Assembly (NCBI GenBank): GCA_030064845.1
Contig: JASJEC010000013.1
Location: 44,526-108,525, forward strand
Direction: 5' to 3'
Length of the DNA stretch: 64,000 bases
From: Kiloniellales bacterium
GTDB taxonomy: Bacteria; Pseudomonadota; Alphaproteobacteria; Kiloniellales; JAKSDN01
Shown: positions 46,872 to 56,460 of the stretch, piece after piece
How positions within the stretch are numbered: the stretch's first letter is position 1
How the letters are laid out: every line of letters begins with the position of its first letter
Made by a program: the position numbers and the translations under genes
The notes under the pieces: model-generated
Seen by the model: only the letters and a program-made list of their open reading frames with translations
The model's database searches: none
Told to the model about the DNA's origin: nothing

Positions 46872-48740
46872 TCAGCCGACGGCGCGGCGCCGGGGCGCGC
46901 GCTCGTATTCCGGCACCTCGTCGAACATCTCGGCCAGCTTCTCCATCATGGTGCCGCCGAGCTGCTCGGCGTCGACGATGGTCACGGCCCGACGGTAGTA
47001 GCGGGTGACGTCGTGGCCGATGCCGATCGCCAGGAGCTCGACCGGCGAGCGGGTCTCGATCCACTCGATAACCTCGCGCAGGTGGCGCTCGAGATAGTTG
47101 CCCGGGTTGACCGACAGGGTCGAGTCGTCGACCGGGGCGCCGTCCGAGATCACCATGAGGATGCGCCGCTGCTCGGGCCGGCCGAGCAGCCGGTTGTGCG
47201 CCCAGAGCAGCGCCTCGCCGTCGATGTTCTCCTTGAGGATGCCTTCGCGCAGCATCAGGCCGAGACTCTTGCGGGCCCGGCGCCAGGGCGCATCGGCCGG
47301 CTTGTAGACGATGTGGCGCAGGTCATTGAGGCGGCCCGGGCCGGCCGGCTTGCCGGCGGCGATCCAGCGCTCGCGCGACTGGCCGCCCTTCCACATGCGC
47401 GTTGTGAAGCCGAGGATCTCGACCTTGACGCCGCAGCGCTCCAGGGTGCGCGCCAGGATGTCGGCGCTCATCGCGGCGACGGTGATCGGCCGGCCGCGCA
47501 TGGAGCCGGAATTGTCGATCAGCAGGGAGACGACCGTGTCGCGGAACTCGGTCTCCTTCTCCCGCTTGTAGGACAGCGGCTGATGCGGGTTGACCACGAC
47601 GCGCGCCAGCCGGGCCGTGTCCAGGAGGCCCTCCTCCAGGTTGAAGTCCCAGGCCCGCGTCTGCTTGGCCAGCAGGCGGCGCTGCAGCCGGTTGGCCAGA
47701 CGTCCGATCACGCCGTGGAGGTGGGCGAGCTGCTGATCGAGGAGCTGGCGCAGACGCGACAGCTCGTCGGCATCGCAGAGATCGTCGGCCTCGACCACCT
47801 CGTCGAACTCGAGGGTGAAGGCGCGGTAGACCTCCTCGTCCAGGTCGTTGCGCCGATCGCCGAAACGCGGCGGCTGCCCCGGACGACCGGGCTCTTCCTC
47901 GCCGCCGCCCGCCATCATCTCGCCTTCCGCCTCGGCGGCCTCCTGGTCGGTGCCCTCGCCTTCGGCGGCTTCCATAGCCTCGCTGTCGAGCGTGCCGCTC
48001 TGCTCAGAAGAGTCGCTCTCGCCGGCCTCGCCCTGCGACTGCTCGGGCTGCTGCTCGCCCTCGTCGCCCTGGCTGTCGCTCTCGTCTTCGCCGAGCGTCT
48101 CGTCCTCGGTGCTGCAGTCCATGTCGAGATGCTCCAGCATCCCGCGCAGGGCCTCGGCATAGGCTTCCTGGTCGGCGGCGCTCGCGCTCAGGATATCGAG
48201 GTCCTGGAGGATCCGCGCATCGAGGGCCGGCCGCCAAAGCTCGACCATCTTGCGCGCCGCCGGCGGCGGCGCGACCCCGGTCATGGCCTCGCGCGCCAGG
48301 ACCCGGAGCACTTCGCACAGCGGCGCGTCCTCGCGTGTCGTGGCGCGCGCGAAGCCCCGGCTGCGGTAGGTATCCTCAAGCGCGGCATCCAGGTTGACCG
48401 CGGCGCCGGCCATGCGGCGCATGCCGAGCGCCTCGCAGCGCGCCTGCTCCACCGCGTCGAAGATCTCCCGGGCGGCCTGGTTGGTCGGCCGGCGACGCGC
48501 GTGCAGCGCACTGTCGTGGTGCCGCAGGCGCAGCGCCAGGGCGTCGGCCTCGCCGCGCACCAGGCACACCTCGCCGGACGGAAGATCGCGCGACGGCGCC
48601 GTCAGCCTAGCCTCGGAGCCAACCATGCCCTGGCTGTTGGCCGCGAAGCTGACCTGAACGTCCTCGCGTCGGGCGATCGCCCGCATGGTCGCGCCCAGAC
48701 CGCGCTTGAAGCGCTCCAGCGGATGTTCGCTCTGTGCCAC
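46872..48740 (-). CDS. cobT: Cobaltochelatase subunit CobT
   Basis: A 622-residue subunit of the aerobic cobaltochelatase that inserts cobalt into hydrogenobyrinic acid a,c-diamide. The C-terminal von Willebrand A domain contains the [13 protein letters not shown] (Asp409) and the middle has a long acidic linker (roughly residues 208-300, [14 protein letters not shown]). The N-terminus is basic. It works with the CobS ATPase encoded 19 nt upstream and with the large subunit CobN (not in the window). Operon order cobS-cobT is typical of alphaproteobacteria. Confidence 0.95.
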   Translation of the reverse strand: MAQSEHPLERFKRGLGATMRAIARREDVQVSFAANSQGMVGSEARLTAPSRDLPSGEVCLVRGEADALALRLRHHDSALHARRRPTNQAAREIFDAVEQARCEALGMRRMAGAAVNLDAALEDTYRSRGFARATTREDAPLCEVLRVLAREAMTGVAPPPAARKMVELWRPALDARILQDLDILSASAADQEAYAEALRGMLEHLDMDCSTEDETLGEDESDSQGDEGEQQPEQSQGEAGESDSSEQSGTLDSEAMEAAEGEGTDQEAAEAEGEMMAGGGEEEPGRPGQPPRFGDRRNDLDEEVYRAFTLEFDEVVEADDLCDADELSRLRQLLDQQLAHLHGVIGRLANRLQRRLLAKQTRAWDFNLEEGLLDTARLARVVVNPHQPLSYKREKETEFRDTVVSLLIDNSGSMRGRPITVAAMSADILARTLERCGVKVEILGFTTRMWKGGQSRERWIAAGKPAGPGRLNDLRHIVYKPADAPWRRARKSLGLMLREGILKENIDGEALLWAHNRLLGRPEQRRILMVISDGAPVDDSTLSVNPGNYLERHLREVIEWIETRSPVELLAIGIGHDVTRYYRRAVTIVDAEQLGGTMMEKLAEMFDEVPEYERAPRRRAVG

Positions 48741-48759
48741 CGTGCCGCCGCCCGGAGGC

Positions 48760-49764
48760 TCAGGCCAGAGCCGTCGCCTGAACGCCGCTTTCCGGAAGCT
48801 CGGTGCCGAAGCAGCGCTGGTAGTACTCGGCCACCGTGCTGCGTTCCATCTCGTCGCACTTGTTCAGGAAAGTGACCCGGAAGGCGAAGGCGACGTCGTC
48901 GAAAATTGTCGCGTTCTCGGCCCAGGTTATCACGGTACGCGGGCTCATGACGGTCGAGAGGTCGCCGTTGATGAAGCCGTTGCGGGTCAGCTCGGCGAGC
49001 GCCACCATGGCGGAAATCTTCTCGCGCCCCTCCTTGCTGTCGTAGGCCGGGCACTTTGCCGTGATGATGTCGACCTCCTGCTCGTAAGGCAGGTAGTTGA
49101 GGGTCGCCACGATGTTCCAGCGGTCCATCTGGCCCTGGTTGATCTGCTGGGTGCCGTGGTAGAGGCCCGTCGTGTCGCCGAGGCCAACCGTGTTGGCGGT
49201 GGCGAAGAGCCGGAAAGCCGGGTGCGGGCGAATCACGCGGTTCTGGTCCAGCAGGGTCAGCTTGCCTTCGACCTCGAGCACTCGCTGGATGACGAACATG
49301 ACGTCGGGGCGGCCCGCGTCGTACTCGTCGAAGCAGAGCGCGGTCGGGTGCTGCAGGGCCCAGGGCAGCAGACCCTCGCGGAACTCGGTCACCTGCTTGC
49401 CGTCCTGCAGCACGATGGCGTCCTTGCCGATCAGGTCGATCCGGCTGATGTGGCTGTCCAGGTTGATGCGGATGCAGGGCCAGTTGAGGCGGGCGGCGAC
49501 CTGCTCGACGTGGGTCGACTTGCCCGTGCCGTGGTAACCCTGGATGATGACGCGGCGGTTGTAGGCGAAGCCGGCCAGGATGGCGAGCGTGGTGTCGTGG
49601 TCGAAGCGGTAGGCGTCGTCCACGTCGGGCACGTAGTCGCTAGACTGGCTGAAGGCCGGCACCTGCATGTCGCTGTCCAGGCCGAAGCACTGCCGGACCG
49701 AAACCGTGATATCGGGGCTCGCTTCCGGCGGAAGCGCGCCGTGCTCTGTCTCTGTCGAAGTCAT
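48760..49764 (-). CDS. cobS: Cobaltochelatase subunit CobS (AAA+ ATPase)
   Basis: A 334-residue AAA+ ATPase that drives cobalt insertion together with CobT. Walker [10 protein letters not shown] is at residues 76-84, Walker B is [10 protein letters not shown], and the sensor region contains [11 protein letters not shown]. Length and N-terminal [18 protein letters not shown] are typical of the family. It precedes cobT by 19 nt and follows the J-domain gene by about 55 nt on the same strand, so dnaJ-like, cobS and cobT probably form one transcript. Confidence 0.95.
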   Translation of the reverse strand: MTSTETEHGALPPEASPDITVSVRQCFGLDSDMQVPAFSQSSDYVPDVDDAYRFDHDTTLAILAGFAYNRRVIIQGYHGTGKSTHVEQVAARLNWPCIRINLDSHISRIDLIGKDAIVLQDGKQVTEFREGLLPWALQHPTALCFDEYDAGRPDVMFVIQRVLEVEGKLTLLDQNRVIRPHPAFRLFATANTVGLGDTTGLYHGTQQINQGQMDRWNIVATLNYLPYEQEVDIITAKCPAYDSKEGREKISAMVALAELTRNGFINGDLSTVMSPRTVITWAENATIFDDVAFAFRVTFLNKCDEMERSTVAEYYQRCFGTELPESGVQATALA

Positions 49765-49820
49765 ATGTAACTGTCCGCCTTGCTGGGTTTCGGCCTATAT
49801 GGGCGCGACCGACCGAGAAA

Positions 49821-50378
49821 TCACTGGACGAAGCTCTTTTTCAGCGTCGTGTAGGCTTGGTTGACGGCCTTGAACCGCTCCTCGGTGTCCTTGTCGCCCC
49901 CATTGGCATCGGGATGAAGCTGCTTTGCAAGCTCTTTGTAGCGAGCCTTGATCTCGGGAAAAGTCACCGGGCGCTTGAGGCCGAGAATGGCGAGGGCCTT
50001 CTCGTCCTCCGTGCGGACTGCCGGTTTGTACCCCGCTTTCTCGCCGCCCAGGTCGAAGTCCCTGTCGAGATTTTCCCTGATACGCTCCTCGGCCTTCCTA
50101 GGATCCCCGCCCAGAGGCCAGGAAGGCCTTTCCCAGACCGTGTCGACCCGCCGCTGGCGGTCGATCTCCTCCTCGCTCATGCCGACGAAGTAGTCCCAGG
50201 CCTGGTTGTACTCCCGGACATGCTCCAGGCAGAACCAGTAGTACTCGGTCAACTGATCGCGCGCCTTCGGCGCCCGGTACTCCGCCGGCTCCGGGCAGCC
50301 GGCGTGCTGGCACGGCCGGACCGCCTGCTGCGGCTCGCGGAAGGGCTCGAAAATGGCGTCTGGCGTCGGTCTTGGCAT
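49821..50378 (-). CDS. J-domain protein next to cobS
   Basis: A 185-residue protein with a C-terminal J domain (about residues 125-183) carrying the HPD motif in LAKQLHPDANGGDKD, and an N-terminal region with a possible zinc site PCQHAGCPEPAEYRAP plus FCLEHV. J domains stimulate Hsp70. This J-domain gene sits directly upstream of cobS in many alphaproteobacteria, so it may assist assembly of the chelatase, but that is inference. The ATG follows a GGCC-rich region with weak ribosome binding. Confidence 0.88.
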   Translation of the reverse strand: MPRPTPDAIFEPFREPQQAVRPCQHAGCPEPAEYRAPKARDQLTEYYWFCLEHVREYNQAWDYFVGMSEEEIDRQRRVDTVWERPSWPLGGDPRKAEERIRENLDRDFDLGGEKAGYKPAVRTEDEKALAILGLKRPVTFPEIKARYKELAKQLHPDANGGDKDTEERFKAVNQAYTTLKKSFVQ

Positions 50379-50508
50379 GGCCGAAGTATGGTGAGGGCCC
50401 CTGCCTCTGGCAAGCGGGCCCGGGTTGGATTTCCTCGTGGCTAGCGGAACCGCGTGATCGCGGCGCCGGGATCCCTGCCCAAGAGGATAGCGCGGCTTGG
50501 CTTAACTT

Positions 50509-51027
50509 TTAGGTAGGAAGCGCGAAGATCTGGTGCGTCACCTTCGGTCCCCAGTCGGTGTCGTCGTACTCCCGGACCAAGCGGAAGCCGCGCGATTCGT
50601 AGAGGCGACGCGCCCGGTCGAGGCCGCCAAAGGTCGCCAGGCGGACCCGGGCATAGCCGCGGTCGCGGCAGAACGCCAGGGCCCGGTCGAGCAGGGCGCC
50701 GCCCAGGCCGCCGGCTTGGTGACCCGGCTCGACGATGAACCAGCGCAGGCGGGCGCCCTCGTCGCCGCGGCCGTCGATCACGATCGACCCCACGACCTCG
50801 CCCTCATGGAGGGCCAGCCACAGGCCGTCCCGCGCCGGATCGGCCTGGCCGAGAAAGTCGGCCAGCTCGGTCGCGACCTCGATCTCGAAGCGCCGGTCGA
50901 AACCCCAGTACTCCCCATAGTATCGGCCGTGCAGCTCGGCGATGCGGCCGAGCGCGCCGGGACGGTAGGCGCTCAGGATCTCGACAGGCACGGGCATTCG
51001 GTCCAGCTCTATGACCTTGTTAAGCAT
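50509..51027 (-). CDS. GNAT-family N-acetyltransferase
   Basis: A 172-residue GCN5-related acetyltransferase. The acetyl-CoA-binding motif A is WFIVEPGHQAGGLGGALLDR, with the Q/RxxGxG/A pattern QAGGLGG, and motif B-like ARRLYESRGFRLVREY follows. The substrate is unknown. Two starts are plausible: 51027 and Met11 at 50997 (MPVPVEILSAYR); the latter looks more like a natural N-terminus. It is a standalone gene divergent from the MaoC gene. Confidence 0.87.
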   Translation of the reverse strand: MLNKVIELDRMPVPVEILSAYRPGALGRIAELHGRYYGEYWGFDRRFEIEVATELADFLGQADPARDGLWLALHEGEVVGSIVIDGRGDEGARLRWFIVEPGHQAGGLGGALLDRALAFCRDRGYARVRLATFGGLDRARRLYESRGFRLVREYDDTDWGPKVTHQIFALPT

Positions 51028-51145
51028 TCCATGTTAGACTGCGTACCGCAACGCAGCACGCCCGGAATGGCTCGAATCCGGACGGCGGAGCGGCGTCAAT
51101 TAGCGGCGGAATACGCCCTTGTCGGGTCCCCGCCTCTTGTCTAGA

Positions 51146-51175
51146 GTGCAATGCAATAAGTTTGCCGCAGCGCAA
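51146..51175 (+). promoter_or_regulatory. TGC/GCA-rich inverted motif upstream of the MaoC gene
   Basis: GTGCAATGCAA (51146-51156) and TTTGCCGCAGCGCAA (51161-51175, arms TTTGC and GCAAA with overlap to AAAA) form a TGC/GCA-rich element. Such elements resemble binding sites of the polyhydroxyalkanoate regulator PhaR, and MaoC-type hydratases can supply PHA monomers. The resemblance is loose, so this is only a candidate operator. Confidence 0.25.
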
Positions 51176-51233
51176 AAAACAACAGGAGGAACCGATTCCT
51201 GTGACATTGGGTGCAAAAGAGGTTCCCTCAGTG

Positions 51234-51716
51234 ATGGATGAGCAGCACGGTTACTACTTTGAAGACCTTTCCGTCGGCATGTCGGAGGTCTTCTCCAAGA
51301 CCGTCACCGATGCCGACATCGTTGGATTCGCCGACATCACCGGCGACACCAACCCGATCCACCTCTGCGAGGACTTCGCCTCCGCCACGCCGTTCAAGGA
51401 CCGGATCGCCCACGGCATGCTGTCGGCCGGGCTGATCTCCGCCGTTCTCGGGACCCGCCTGCCAGGACCGGGCTGCGTCTACCTCAGCCAGTCCCTCAGG
51501 TTTATGGCGCCGGTCAAGATCGGCGATCACGTCGAGGCGACGGCGACCGTGGTCGACAAGATCGACAAGGGCCGGCGCATCATCATGGAGACGGTGTGCA
51601 AGGTCGGCGACACGGTGGTGATCGAGGGCGAAGCGGTGCTCAAGGTCTCGCCCCGGCCGGCCGAGGTGGCCCAGCCGGCAACCGAGGCCGCCGCGGTCAA
51701 CGGTCACCGGCTCTAG
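51234..51716 (+). CDS. MaoC-family hotdog-fold dehydratase
   Basis: A protein of about 160 residues with the hydratase-2 motif: DITGDTNPIHL (catalytic Asp and His) followed by RIAHGMLSAGLISAVLGTRLPGPG. Members are (R)-specific enoyl-CoA hydratases or related dehydratases for fatty-acid, PHA or ethylmalonyl-CoA metabolism. Three in-frame starts compete: TTG 51162, GTG 51201 with a perfect AGGAGG 11 nt upstream, and ATG 51234 with AGAGG. The ATG matches the family's usual beginning (DEQHGYYFEDLSVGM), but the GTG cannot be excluded and would add 11 residues. Confidence 0.88.
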   Translation: MDEQHGYYFEDLSVGMSEVFSKTVTDADIVGFADITGDTNPIHLCEDFASATPFKDRIAHGMLSAGLISAVLGTRLPGPGCVYLSQSLRFMAPVKIGDHVEATATVVDKIDKGRRIIMETVCKVGDTVVIEGEAVLKVSPRPAEVAQPATEAAAVNGHRL

Positions 51717-51839
51717 AGTCTGTGGACACTTAACCGCGCGCAACCTTCCGCGCCGTCCAGAACCGCCCCGGCCCATTGACACCGGGGTCCGCTCCAGGCT
51801 TTGTCCCGGCGAACGATCACTGCACGGGCCGAGACGGAC

Positions 51840-52313
51840 ATGAACGACGGGTCTCCTGCGACCGCCGTTAGCGAAGAGATCCGCGCGCTGCTGCGGGCCG
51901 GGAAGCCCCGCGAGGCCGCCGGGCGTCTCGGATCTCCGTGGGAGATCGCCGGCGAGGTGACGCCGGGCGATCGGCGCGGGCGCACCATCGGGTTCCCGAC
52001 CGCCAACCTGCCTCTGGGCGAGGACTTCGTGCCGGCCCTCGGCGTCTACGCGGTGCGCGTCCTGATCGACGCGCCGGGCGAGAAGGTCTGGCGGGACGGC
52101 GCCGCCAACCTGGGCTACCGCCCGACGGTCGGCGGCACGGAAGTCCGGCTTGAGGTCCATCTCTTCGACTTCGAGGGAGACCTCTACGGCCGCCGCCTCA
52201 GGGTCCAACTGGTCGATTTCCTGCGCGGGGAAAAGAAGTTTGACGGGCTGGAGGCTTTGAAGGCACAAATCGCCGCGGATTGCCGCCGGGCCAGGTCGAG
52301 CCTGGCCCGCTAG
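51840..52313 (+). CDS. ribF: Riboflavin kinase domain only (RibF lacking the FAD synthetase half)
   Basis: A 157-residue protein matching only the C-terminal riboflavin kinase part of bifunctional RibF: it starts in the linker helix (VSEEIRALLRAGKPREAAGRLG) and continues with WEIAGEVTPGDRRGRTIGFPTANL, LGVYAVRV and GYRPTVGG. The usual N-terminal FMN adenylyltransferase domain of about 180 residues is absent; the 123 nt between the MaoC stop and this ATG do not encode it. Upstream, a TTGACA (51776) may serve as a -35. Either this is a standalone riboflavin kinase or the product of a deletion. The downstream neighbour is ileS, the usual context of ribF. Confidence 0.85.
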   Translation: MNDGSPATAVSEEIRALLRAGKPREAAGRLGSPWEIAGEVTPGDRRGRTIGFPTANLPLGEDFVPALGVYAVRVLIDAPGEKVWRDGAANLGYRPTVGGTEVRLEVHLFDFEGDLYGRRLRVQLVDFLRGEKKFDGLEALKAQIAADCRRARSSLAR

Positions 52314-52360
52314 CCGCGGCCGGACCCAACCCTCGAAGGGAGCCGAGCGAAAGGCTCGCC

Positions 52361-55237
52361 ATGACCGTGGATTACAAAGATACCGTCTTCCTGCCCAAGA
52401 GCGACTTCCCCATGCGCGCCGGCCTGCCCAAGCGCGAGCCGGAGATCCTGGCGCACTGGGAGAAGATCGGACTGTTCGAGCGCCTGCGCGAAGCCTCCAA
52501 GGGACGCGAGCCCTTCATGCTGCACGACGGCCCGCCTTACGCCAACGGCCACCTGCACATGGGCCACGCGCTCAACAAGATCCTGAAGGACGTCATCAAC
52601 CGCTCGCAGCAGATGCTCGGCAGGGACGCCCACTACGTCCCGGGCTGGGACTGCCACGGCCTGCCGATCGAGTGGAAGATCGAGGAGGGCTACCGCGAGC
52701 GCGGCCAGGACAAGGACGCCGTGCCGCCGGTCGAGTTCCGCCGCGAGTGCCGCGACTTCGCCGAGCACTGGATCAAGGTCCAGACCGAGGAGTTCAAGCG
52801 CTTAGGCGTCGAGGGCGACTTCGAGCGGCCCTACACCACCATGGCCTATGCCGCCGAGGCCCAGATCGTCCGCGAGATCGGCAAGTTCCTGATAAACGGC
52901 GGGCTCTACGCCGGTGCCCGGCCGGTGCTCTGGTCGGTGGTCGAGAAGACCGCCCTAGCCGACGCCGAGGTCGAGTATCACGACCACACCTCGATCACCA
53001 TCTGGGTGCGCTTCCCGGTGGTCGAGGCGACGGTCAAAGCGCTCGAGGGCGCCTCGGTGGTGATCTGGACCACCACGCCCTGGACCATCCCGGGCAACCG
53101 GGCCATCGCCTACGGCGAGGAAGAGGCCTATCTGGCCGTGAAGGTCTTGGAGGTCGGCGACGACAGCCGCGCCAGGGTCGGCGAGGTGCTGCTGGTCGGC
53201 GGCGAGCTGCTCGACGATTTCTGCAAGACGGCGGGCATCAAGCAGACCGAGGTGATGTGGGTCGGCAAAGGCGCCGAGCTGGCCGGACTGGTCTGCCACC
53301 ACCCCTTCAACGGCCACCCCGAGGCCGGCGGCGGCTACGACTTCGAGGTGCCACTCCATCCCGGCGACTTCGTCACCATGGACCAGGGCACCGGCTTCGT
53401 CCACATCGCGCCGGGCCACGGGGCGGACGACTGGGCGCTGGGGCGCGAGCACGGCATCGAGATTCCCCAGACCGTCGGGCCCGACGGCGCCTTCTTCGAC
53501 CACGTGCCCCTGGTCGCCGGCACCCTGGTCTACGACCAGGACGGCAAGATGGGCGACGCCAATCCGGCGGTGCTGCGCGCGCTGGCCGCGGTCGACCGCC
53601 TGCTCGCCAAGGGCAAGCTGAGGCACAGCTATCCCCACTCCTGGCGTTCCCGGGCGCCGCTGATCTTCCGCAACACGCCCCAGTGGTTCATCTCCATGGA
53701 GACCAACGACCTCAGGGCCAAGTCGCTGAAGGCGATCGACGAGACCCGCTTCGTGCCGGCCGCCGGACAGAAGCGCCTGCGCGCCATGATCGAGCAGCGG
53801 CCCGACTGGTGCATCTCGCGCCAGCGGCTCTGGGGCACGCCGCTGCCGCTCTTCGTGCACAAGGAGACCGGTGAGCCGCTGCGCGATCAGGCCGTGATCG
53901 ACCGCATCGCCGCGGTCTTCGAGGAAGAGGGCGGCGACGCCTGGTTTTCCAGCGACCCGCAGCGCTTCCTCGGCAACGACCACAATGCCGCGGACTACGA
54001 GCAGATCACCGACGTGGTCGAGGTCTGGTTCGACTCCGGTTCGACCCACAGCTTCGTGCTGGAGGACCGGCCCGAGCTGCGCTGGCCGGCCGACCTCTAC
54101 CTCGAGGGCTCGGACCAGCACCGCGGCTGGTTCCATACCTCGCTCCTGGAATCCTGCGGGACCCGTGGCCGGGCGCCCTACGACGCCGTCCTGACCCACG
54201 GCTTCGTGCTCGACGAGAAGGGCCGCAAGATGTCCAAGCGCGATGGCAACATCATCGCGCCCCAGGAGATCATCGACCGGAACGGCGCCGACATCCTGCG
54301 GCTCTGGGTGGTCGCCTCGAACTACGAGGAAGACATCCGGATCGGCAAGGAGATCCTGGGCTATCACATCGACGCCTATCGGCGGCTGAGGAACACCCTG
54401 CGCTACGTGATCGGCAACCTGGACGGCTTCACCGAGGCCGAGCGCCTGCCGGCCGCCGAGATGCCGGATCTCGATCGCTGGGTGCTGCACCGCCTGAGCG
54501 AGCTGGACCAGGTCGTGCGCCAGGGCTGCCACGACTTCGACTTCCACCGCATCTATCAGCAGCTGCACAATTTCTGCGCGGTCGACCTCTCGGCCTTCTA
54601 TTTCGACATCCGCAAGGACGCGCTCTACTGCGACAAGCCTAGCGCGATCCGGCGCCGGGCCTGTCGCACCGTGCTCGACCACCTGTTCGGCTGCCTGACC
54701 GCCTGGCTGGCGCCGATCCTCTGCTTCACCGCCGAGGAGGCCTGGCTGGCCAGGACGCCCAATCAAGCCGGGGGCGCCGGGCCCGAGGAAAGCGTGCATC
54801 TGCGGGTCTTTCCGGAGATCCCGAAGGACTGGCGCGACGAGGCGCTGGACGCCCGCTGGAGCAAGGTGCGCGAGCTGCGCCGCGTGGTGACTGGGGCGCT
54901 CGAGATCGAGCGGGCCGAGAAGCGCATCGGCTCCTCGCTCCAGGCCCATCCCCGGGTCTATTCGCAGCGGGCCGACCTGAACGGAGCACTCGACGGACTC
55001 GACCTGGCGGAGATCGCCATTACCTCGGACTTCTCCCTGGTCGAGGGCGAGGCGCCAAACGGCGCTTTCGTCCTGGACGAGGTACCCGGCGTCGCGACGG
55101 TGGTCGAACTGGCCGAGGGCGAGAAGTGCCAGCGCTGCTGGCGGGTGCTGCCTGAGGTCGGCAGCAACCCCGCGGCGCCCGGGACCTGCGGGCGCTGCGC
55201 CGAGGCGGTCCTCGACCGGGCGCCCGCGCCAGCATGA
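52361..55237 (+). CDS. ileS: Isoleucine--tRNA ligase
   Basis: A 958-residue class I aminoacyl-tRNA synthetase. The HIGH motif is HMGH at residues 66-69 (PPYANGHLHMGHA), the KMSKS motif is KMSKR at about 623-627, and the editing CP1 domain lies between. The C-terminal zinc finger (KCQRCWRVLPEVG ... CGRCAEAV) is present. The start MTVDYKDTVFLPKSDFPMRA was chosen because it matches the family and lies after GGGAGCCGAGCGAAAGG; the frame is open 27 codons upstream into the ribF end. It overlaps lspA by 4 nt. Confidence 0.97.
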   Translation: MTVDYKDTVFLPKSDFPMRAGLPKREPEILAHWEKIGLFERLREASKGREPFMLHDGPPYANGHLHMGHALNKILKDVINRSQQMLGRDAHYVPGWDCHGLPIEWKIEEGYRERGQDKDAVPPVEFRRECRDFAEHWIKVQTEEFKRLGVEGDFERPYTTMAYAAEAQIVREIGKFLINGGLYAGARPVLWSVVEKTALADAEVEYHDHTSITIWVRFPVVEATVKALEGASVVIWTTTPWTIPGNRAIAYGEEEAYLAVKVLEVGDDSRARVGEVLLVGGELLDDFCKTAGIKQTEVMWVGKGAELAGLVCHHPFNGHPEAGGGYDFEVPLHPGDFVTMDQGTGFVHIAPGHGADDWALGREHGIEIPQTVGPDGAFFDHVPLVAGTLVYDQDGKMGDANPAVLRALAAVDRLLAKGKLRHSYPHSWRSRAPLIFRNTPQWFISMETNDLRAKSLKAIDETRFVPAAGQKRLRAMIEQRPDWCISRQRLWGTPLPLFVHKETGEPLRDQAVIDRIAAVFEEEGGDAWFSSDPQRFLGNDHNAADYEQITDVVEVWFDSGSTHSFVLEDRPELRWPADLYLEGSDQHRGWFHTSLLESCGTRGRAPYDAVLTHGFVLDEKGRKMSKRDGNIIAPQEIIDRNGADILRLWVVASNYEEDIRIGKEILGYHIDAYRRLRNTLRYVIGNLDGFTEAERLPAAEMPDLDRWVLHRLSELDQVVRQGCHDFDFHRIYQQLHNFCAVDLSAFYFDIRKDALYCDKPSAIRRRACRTVLDHLFGCLTAWLAPILCFTAEEAWLARTPNQAGGAGPEESVHLRVFPEIPKDWRDEALDARWSKVRELRRVVTGALEIERAEKRIGSSLQAHPRVYSQRADLNGALDGLDLAEIAITSDFSLVEGEAPNGAFVLDEVPGVATVVELAEGEKCQRCWRVLPEVGSNPAAPGTCGRCAEAVLDRAPAPA

Positions 55238-55746
55238 CCGCCGTGGCGCGCGAGACCGTGCTGAACCGACGGGTCGGCGGCGCGCTGGCGCTGGCGCTGG
55301 CCGTGGTCATCTGCGACCAGATCACCAAATGGTGGGTCGTCGACTTCTTCGGCGGCGCCGAGCGCGGCTACTTCCCGGTCACCGGCTTCTTCAACCTGGT
55401 ATTGACCCACAACACCGGCGTCAGCTTCGGCCTACTGGCCGCCGACACGCCCTGGCACGCCTGGCTGCTCAGCGGGCTGTCCCTCGCCATCGTCACCGGC
55501 CTCACGGTCTGGTTGACCCGGCAGGACCGCGCCCTGCCGGCCTACGCCATCGGCGCCATCATCGGCGGGGCCATCGGCAACGTAATCGACCGTCTGCACG
55601 CGCCGGGCGTCATCGATTTCCTTGATTTCCATCTCGCCGGCTGGCATTGGCCGGCGTTCAACGTGGCCGACAGCAGCATCACCGTGGGCGTGGTTATCCT
55701 CCTGTTTGACGCCTTGTTCCTGGAGCCGCGCGAGAGTAAAACCTAG
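55234..55746 (+). CDS. lspA: Lipoprotein signal peptidase (SPase II)
   Basis: A 170-residue inner-membrane aspartyl protease that cleaves the signal of prolipoproteins. Four membrane helices and the two catalytic aspartates are visible: Asp119 in GNVIDRL and Asp146 in FNVADSSI. ATG overlaps the ileS stop (ATGA), the widespread ileS-lspA arrangement. The substrate in the same neighbourhood would include the downstream DUF3035 lipoprotein and the vWA lipoprotein at 21490-22149. Confidence 0.96.
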   Translation: MTAVARETVLNRRVGGALALALAVVICDQITKWWVVDFFGGAERGYFPVTGFFNLVLTHNTGVSFGLLAADTPWHAWLLSGLSLAIVTGLTVWLTRQDRALPAYAIGAIIGGAIGNVIDRLHAPGVIDFLDFHLAGWHWPAFNVADSSITVGVVILLFDALFLEPRESKT

Positions 55747-55766
55747 GCTAGAGAGTTGGGCGCCGC

Positions 55767-56366
55767 ATGAGCGGCGAATCGAGAATGAAGGGAAAACTTC
55801 TAGGCCTTCGCAACGGGCTGCTGATCGCGGTGCTCGCCGCTACGGCCGCCTGTACGTCGGTCAAACAAGATCTCGGCATGGTTAAGGAACCGCCGGATGA
55901 ATTCCGGGTGCAGCCGCGCGCGCCGCTCAGCATGCCGCCGCAGTACTCCCTGCGGCCGCCGCAGCCCGGCCAGACCCGCCCCCAGGAAGGCACCGCCCAG
56001 CAACAGGCCCGCCGGACCGTGTTCCGCATCGACGACCAGGCGCCGGCGTTCAGCAGCGGGCCGCCCGCAGACGCGACCCGCTCGCCCGGCGAGCGGGCGT
56101 TCCTGGCCGCCGCCGGGACTCAGCGCATGGACCCCAATATCCGCGACACGGTGGATCAGGAAACCGACCGCCTGAACGAGCAGCAGAAGAGTTTCATGGA
56201 CTACATCATCTTCTGGCGCGATCCGCTCCCGGCCGGCGTGGTGGTCGACGCGGCAGGCGAGTCGGAGCGGCTGAGACAGAACGCCTCGCTCGGCAGACTG
56301 TCGACCGATGGCCAGACCCCGGTCATCGAACGGCGCGAGCGGGCGCTCTTGGAAGACATCTTCTAG
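55767..56366 (+). CDS. DUF3035 lipoprotein-like protein
   Basis: A 199-residue exported protein with an N-terminal hydrophobic helix ending in AATAACTSVKQ, a lipobox-like site (Cys29 if the first Met is used). It then matches DUF3035: DLGMVKEPPDEFRVQPRAPLSMPPQY (in parts KEPPDEFRV and PLSMPP), followed by Pro/Gln-rich linker and IIFWRDPLPAG. A second Met (MKGKLLGL, 55785) is an alternative start. The family is a conserved neighbour of lspA and M16 peptidases in Rhodospirillales-type alphaproteobacteria; function unknown. Confidence 0.85.
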   Translation: MSGESRMKGKLLGLRNGLLIAVLAATAACTSVKQDLGMVKEPPDEFRVQPRAPLSMPPQYSLRPPQPGQTRPQEGTAQQQARRTVFRIDDQAPAFSSGPPADATRSPGERAFLAAAGTQRMDPNIRDTVDQETDRLNEQQKSFMDYIIFWRDPLPAGVVVDAAGESERLRQNASLGRLSTDGQTPVIERRERALLEDIF

Positions 56367-56460
56367 TCGGTCGCCGGAAAAGCTTGGAACCCCCGGTCAC
56401 GGTGGTCCCTTGATGGGCGCGGGGTGACGTCACCGGCTAGGGGCATGCACGGGAGGAGCC

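Noticed and set aside
46872..48740. CobT vWA domain as part of a new MoxR/vWA system
   Set aside because: The adjacent AAA+ protein and the full-length sequence identify the pair as the aerobic cobaltochelatase CobS/CobT.
52955..54949. 664-codon open frame antisense to ileS
   Set aside because: Mirror frame of a conserved synthetase gene; composition is typical of such artefacts.
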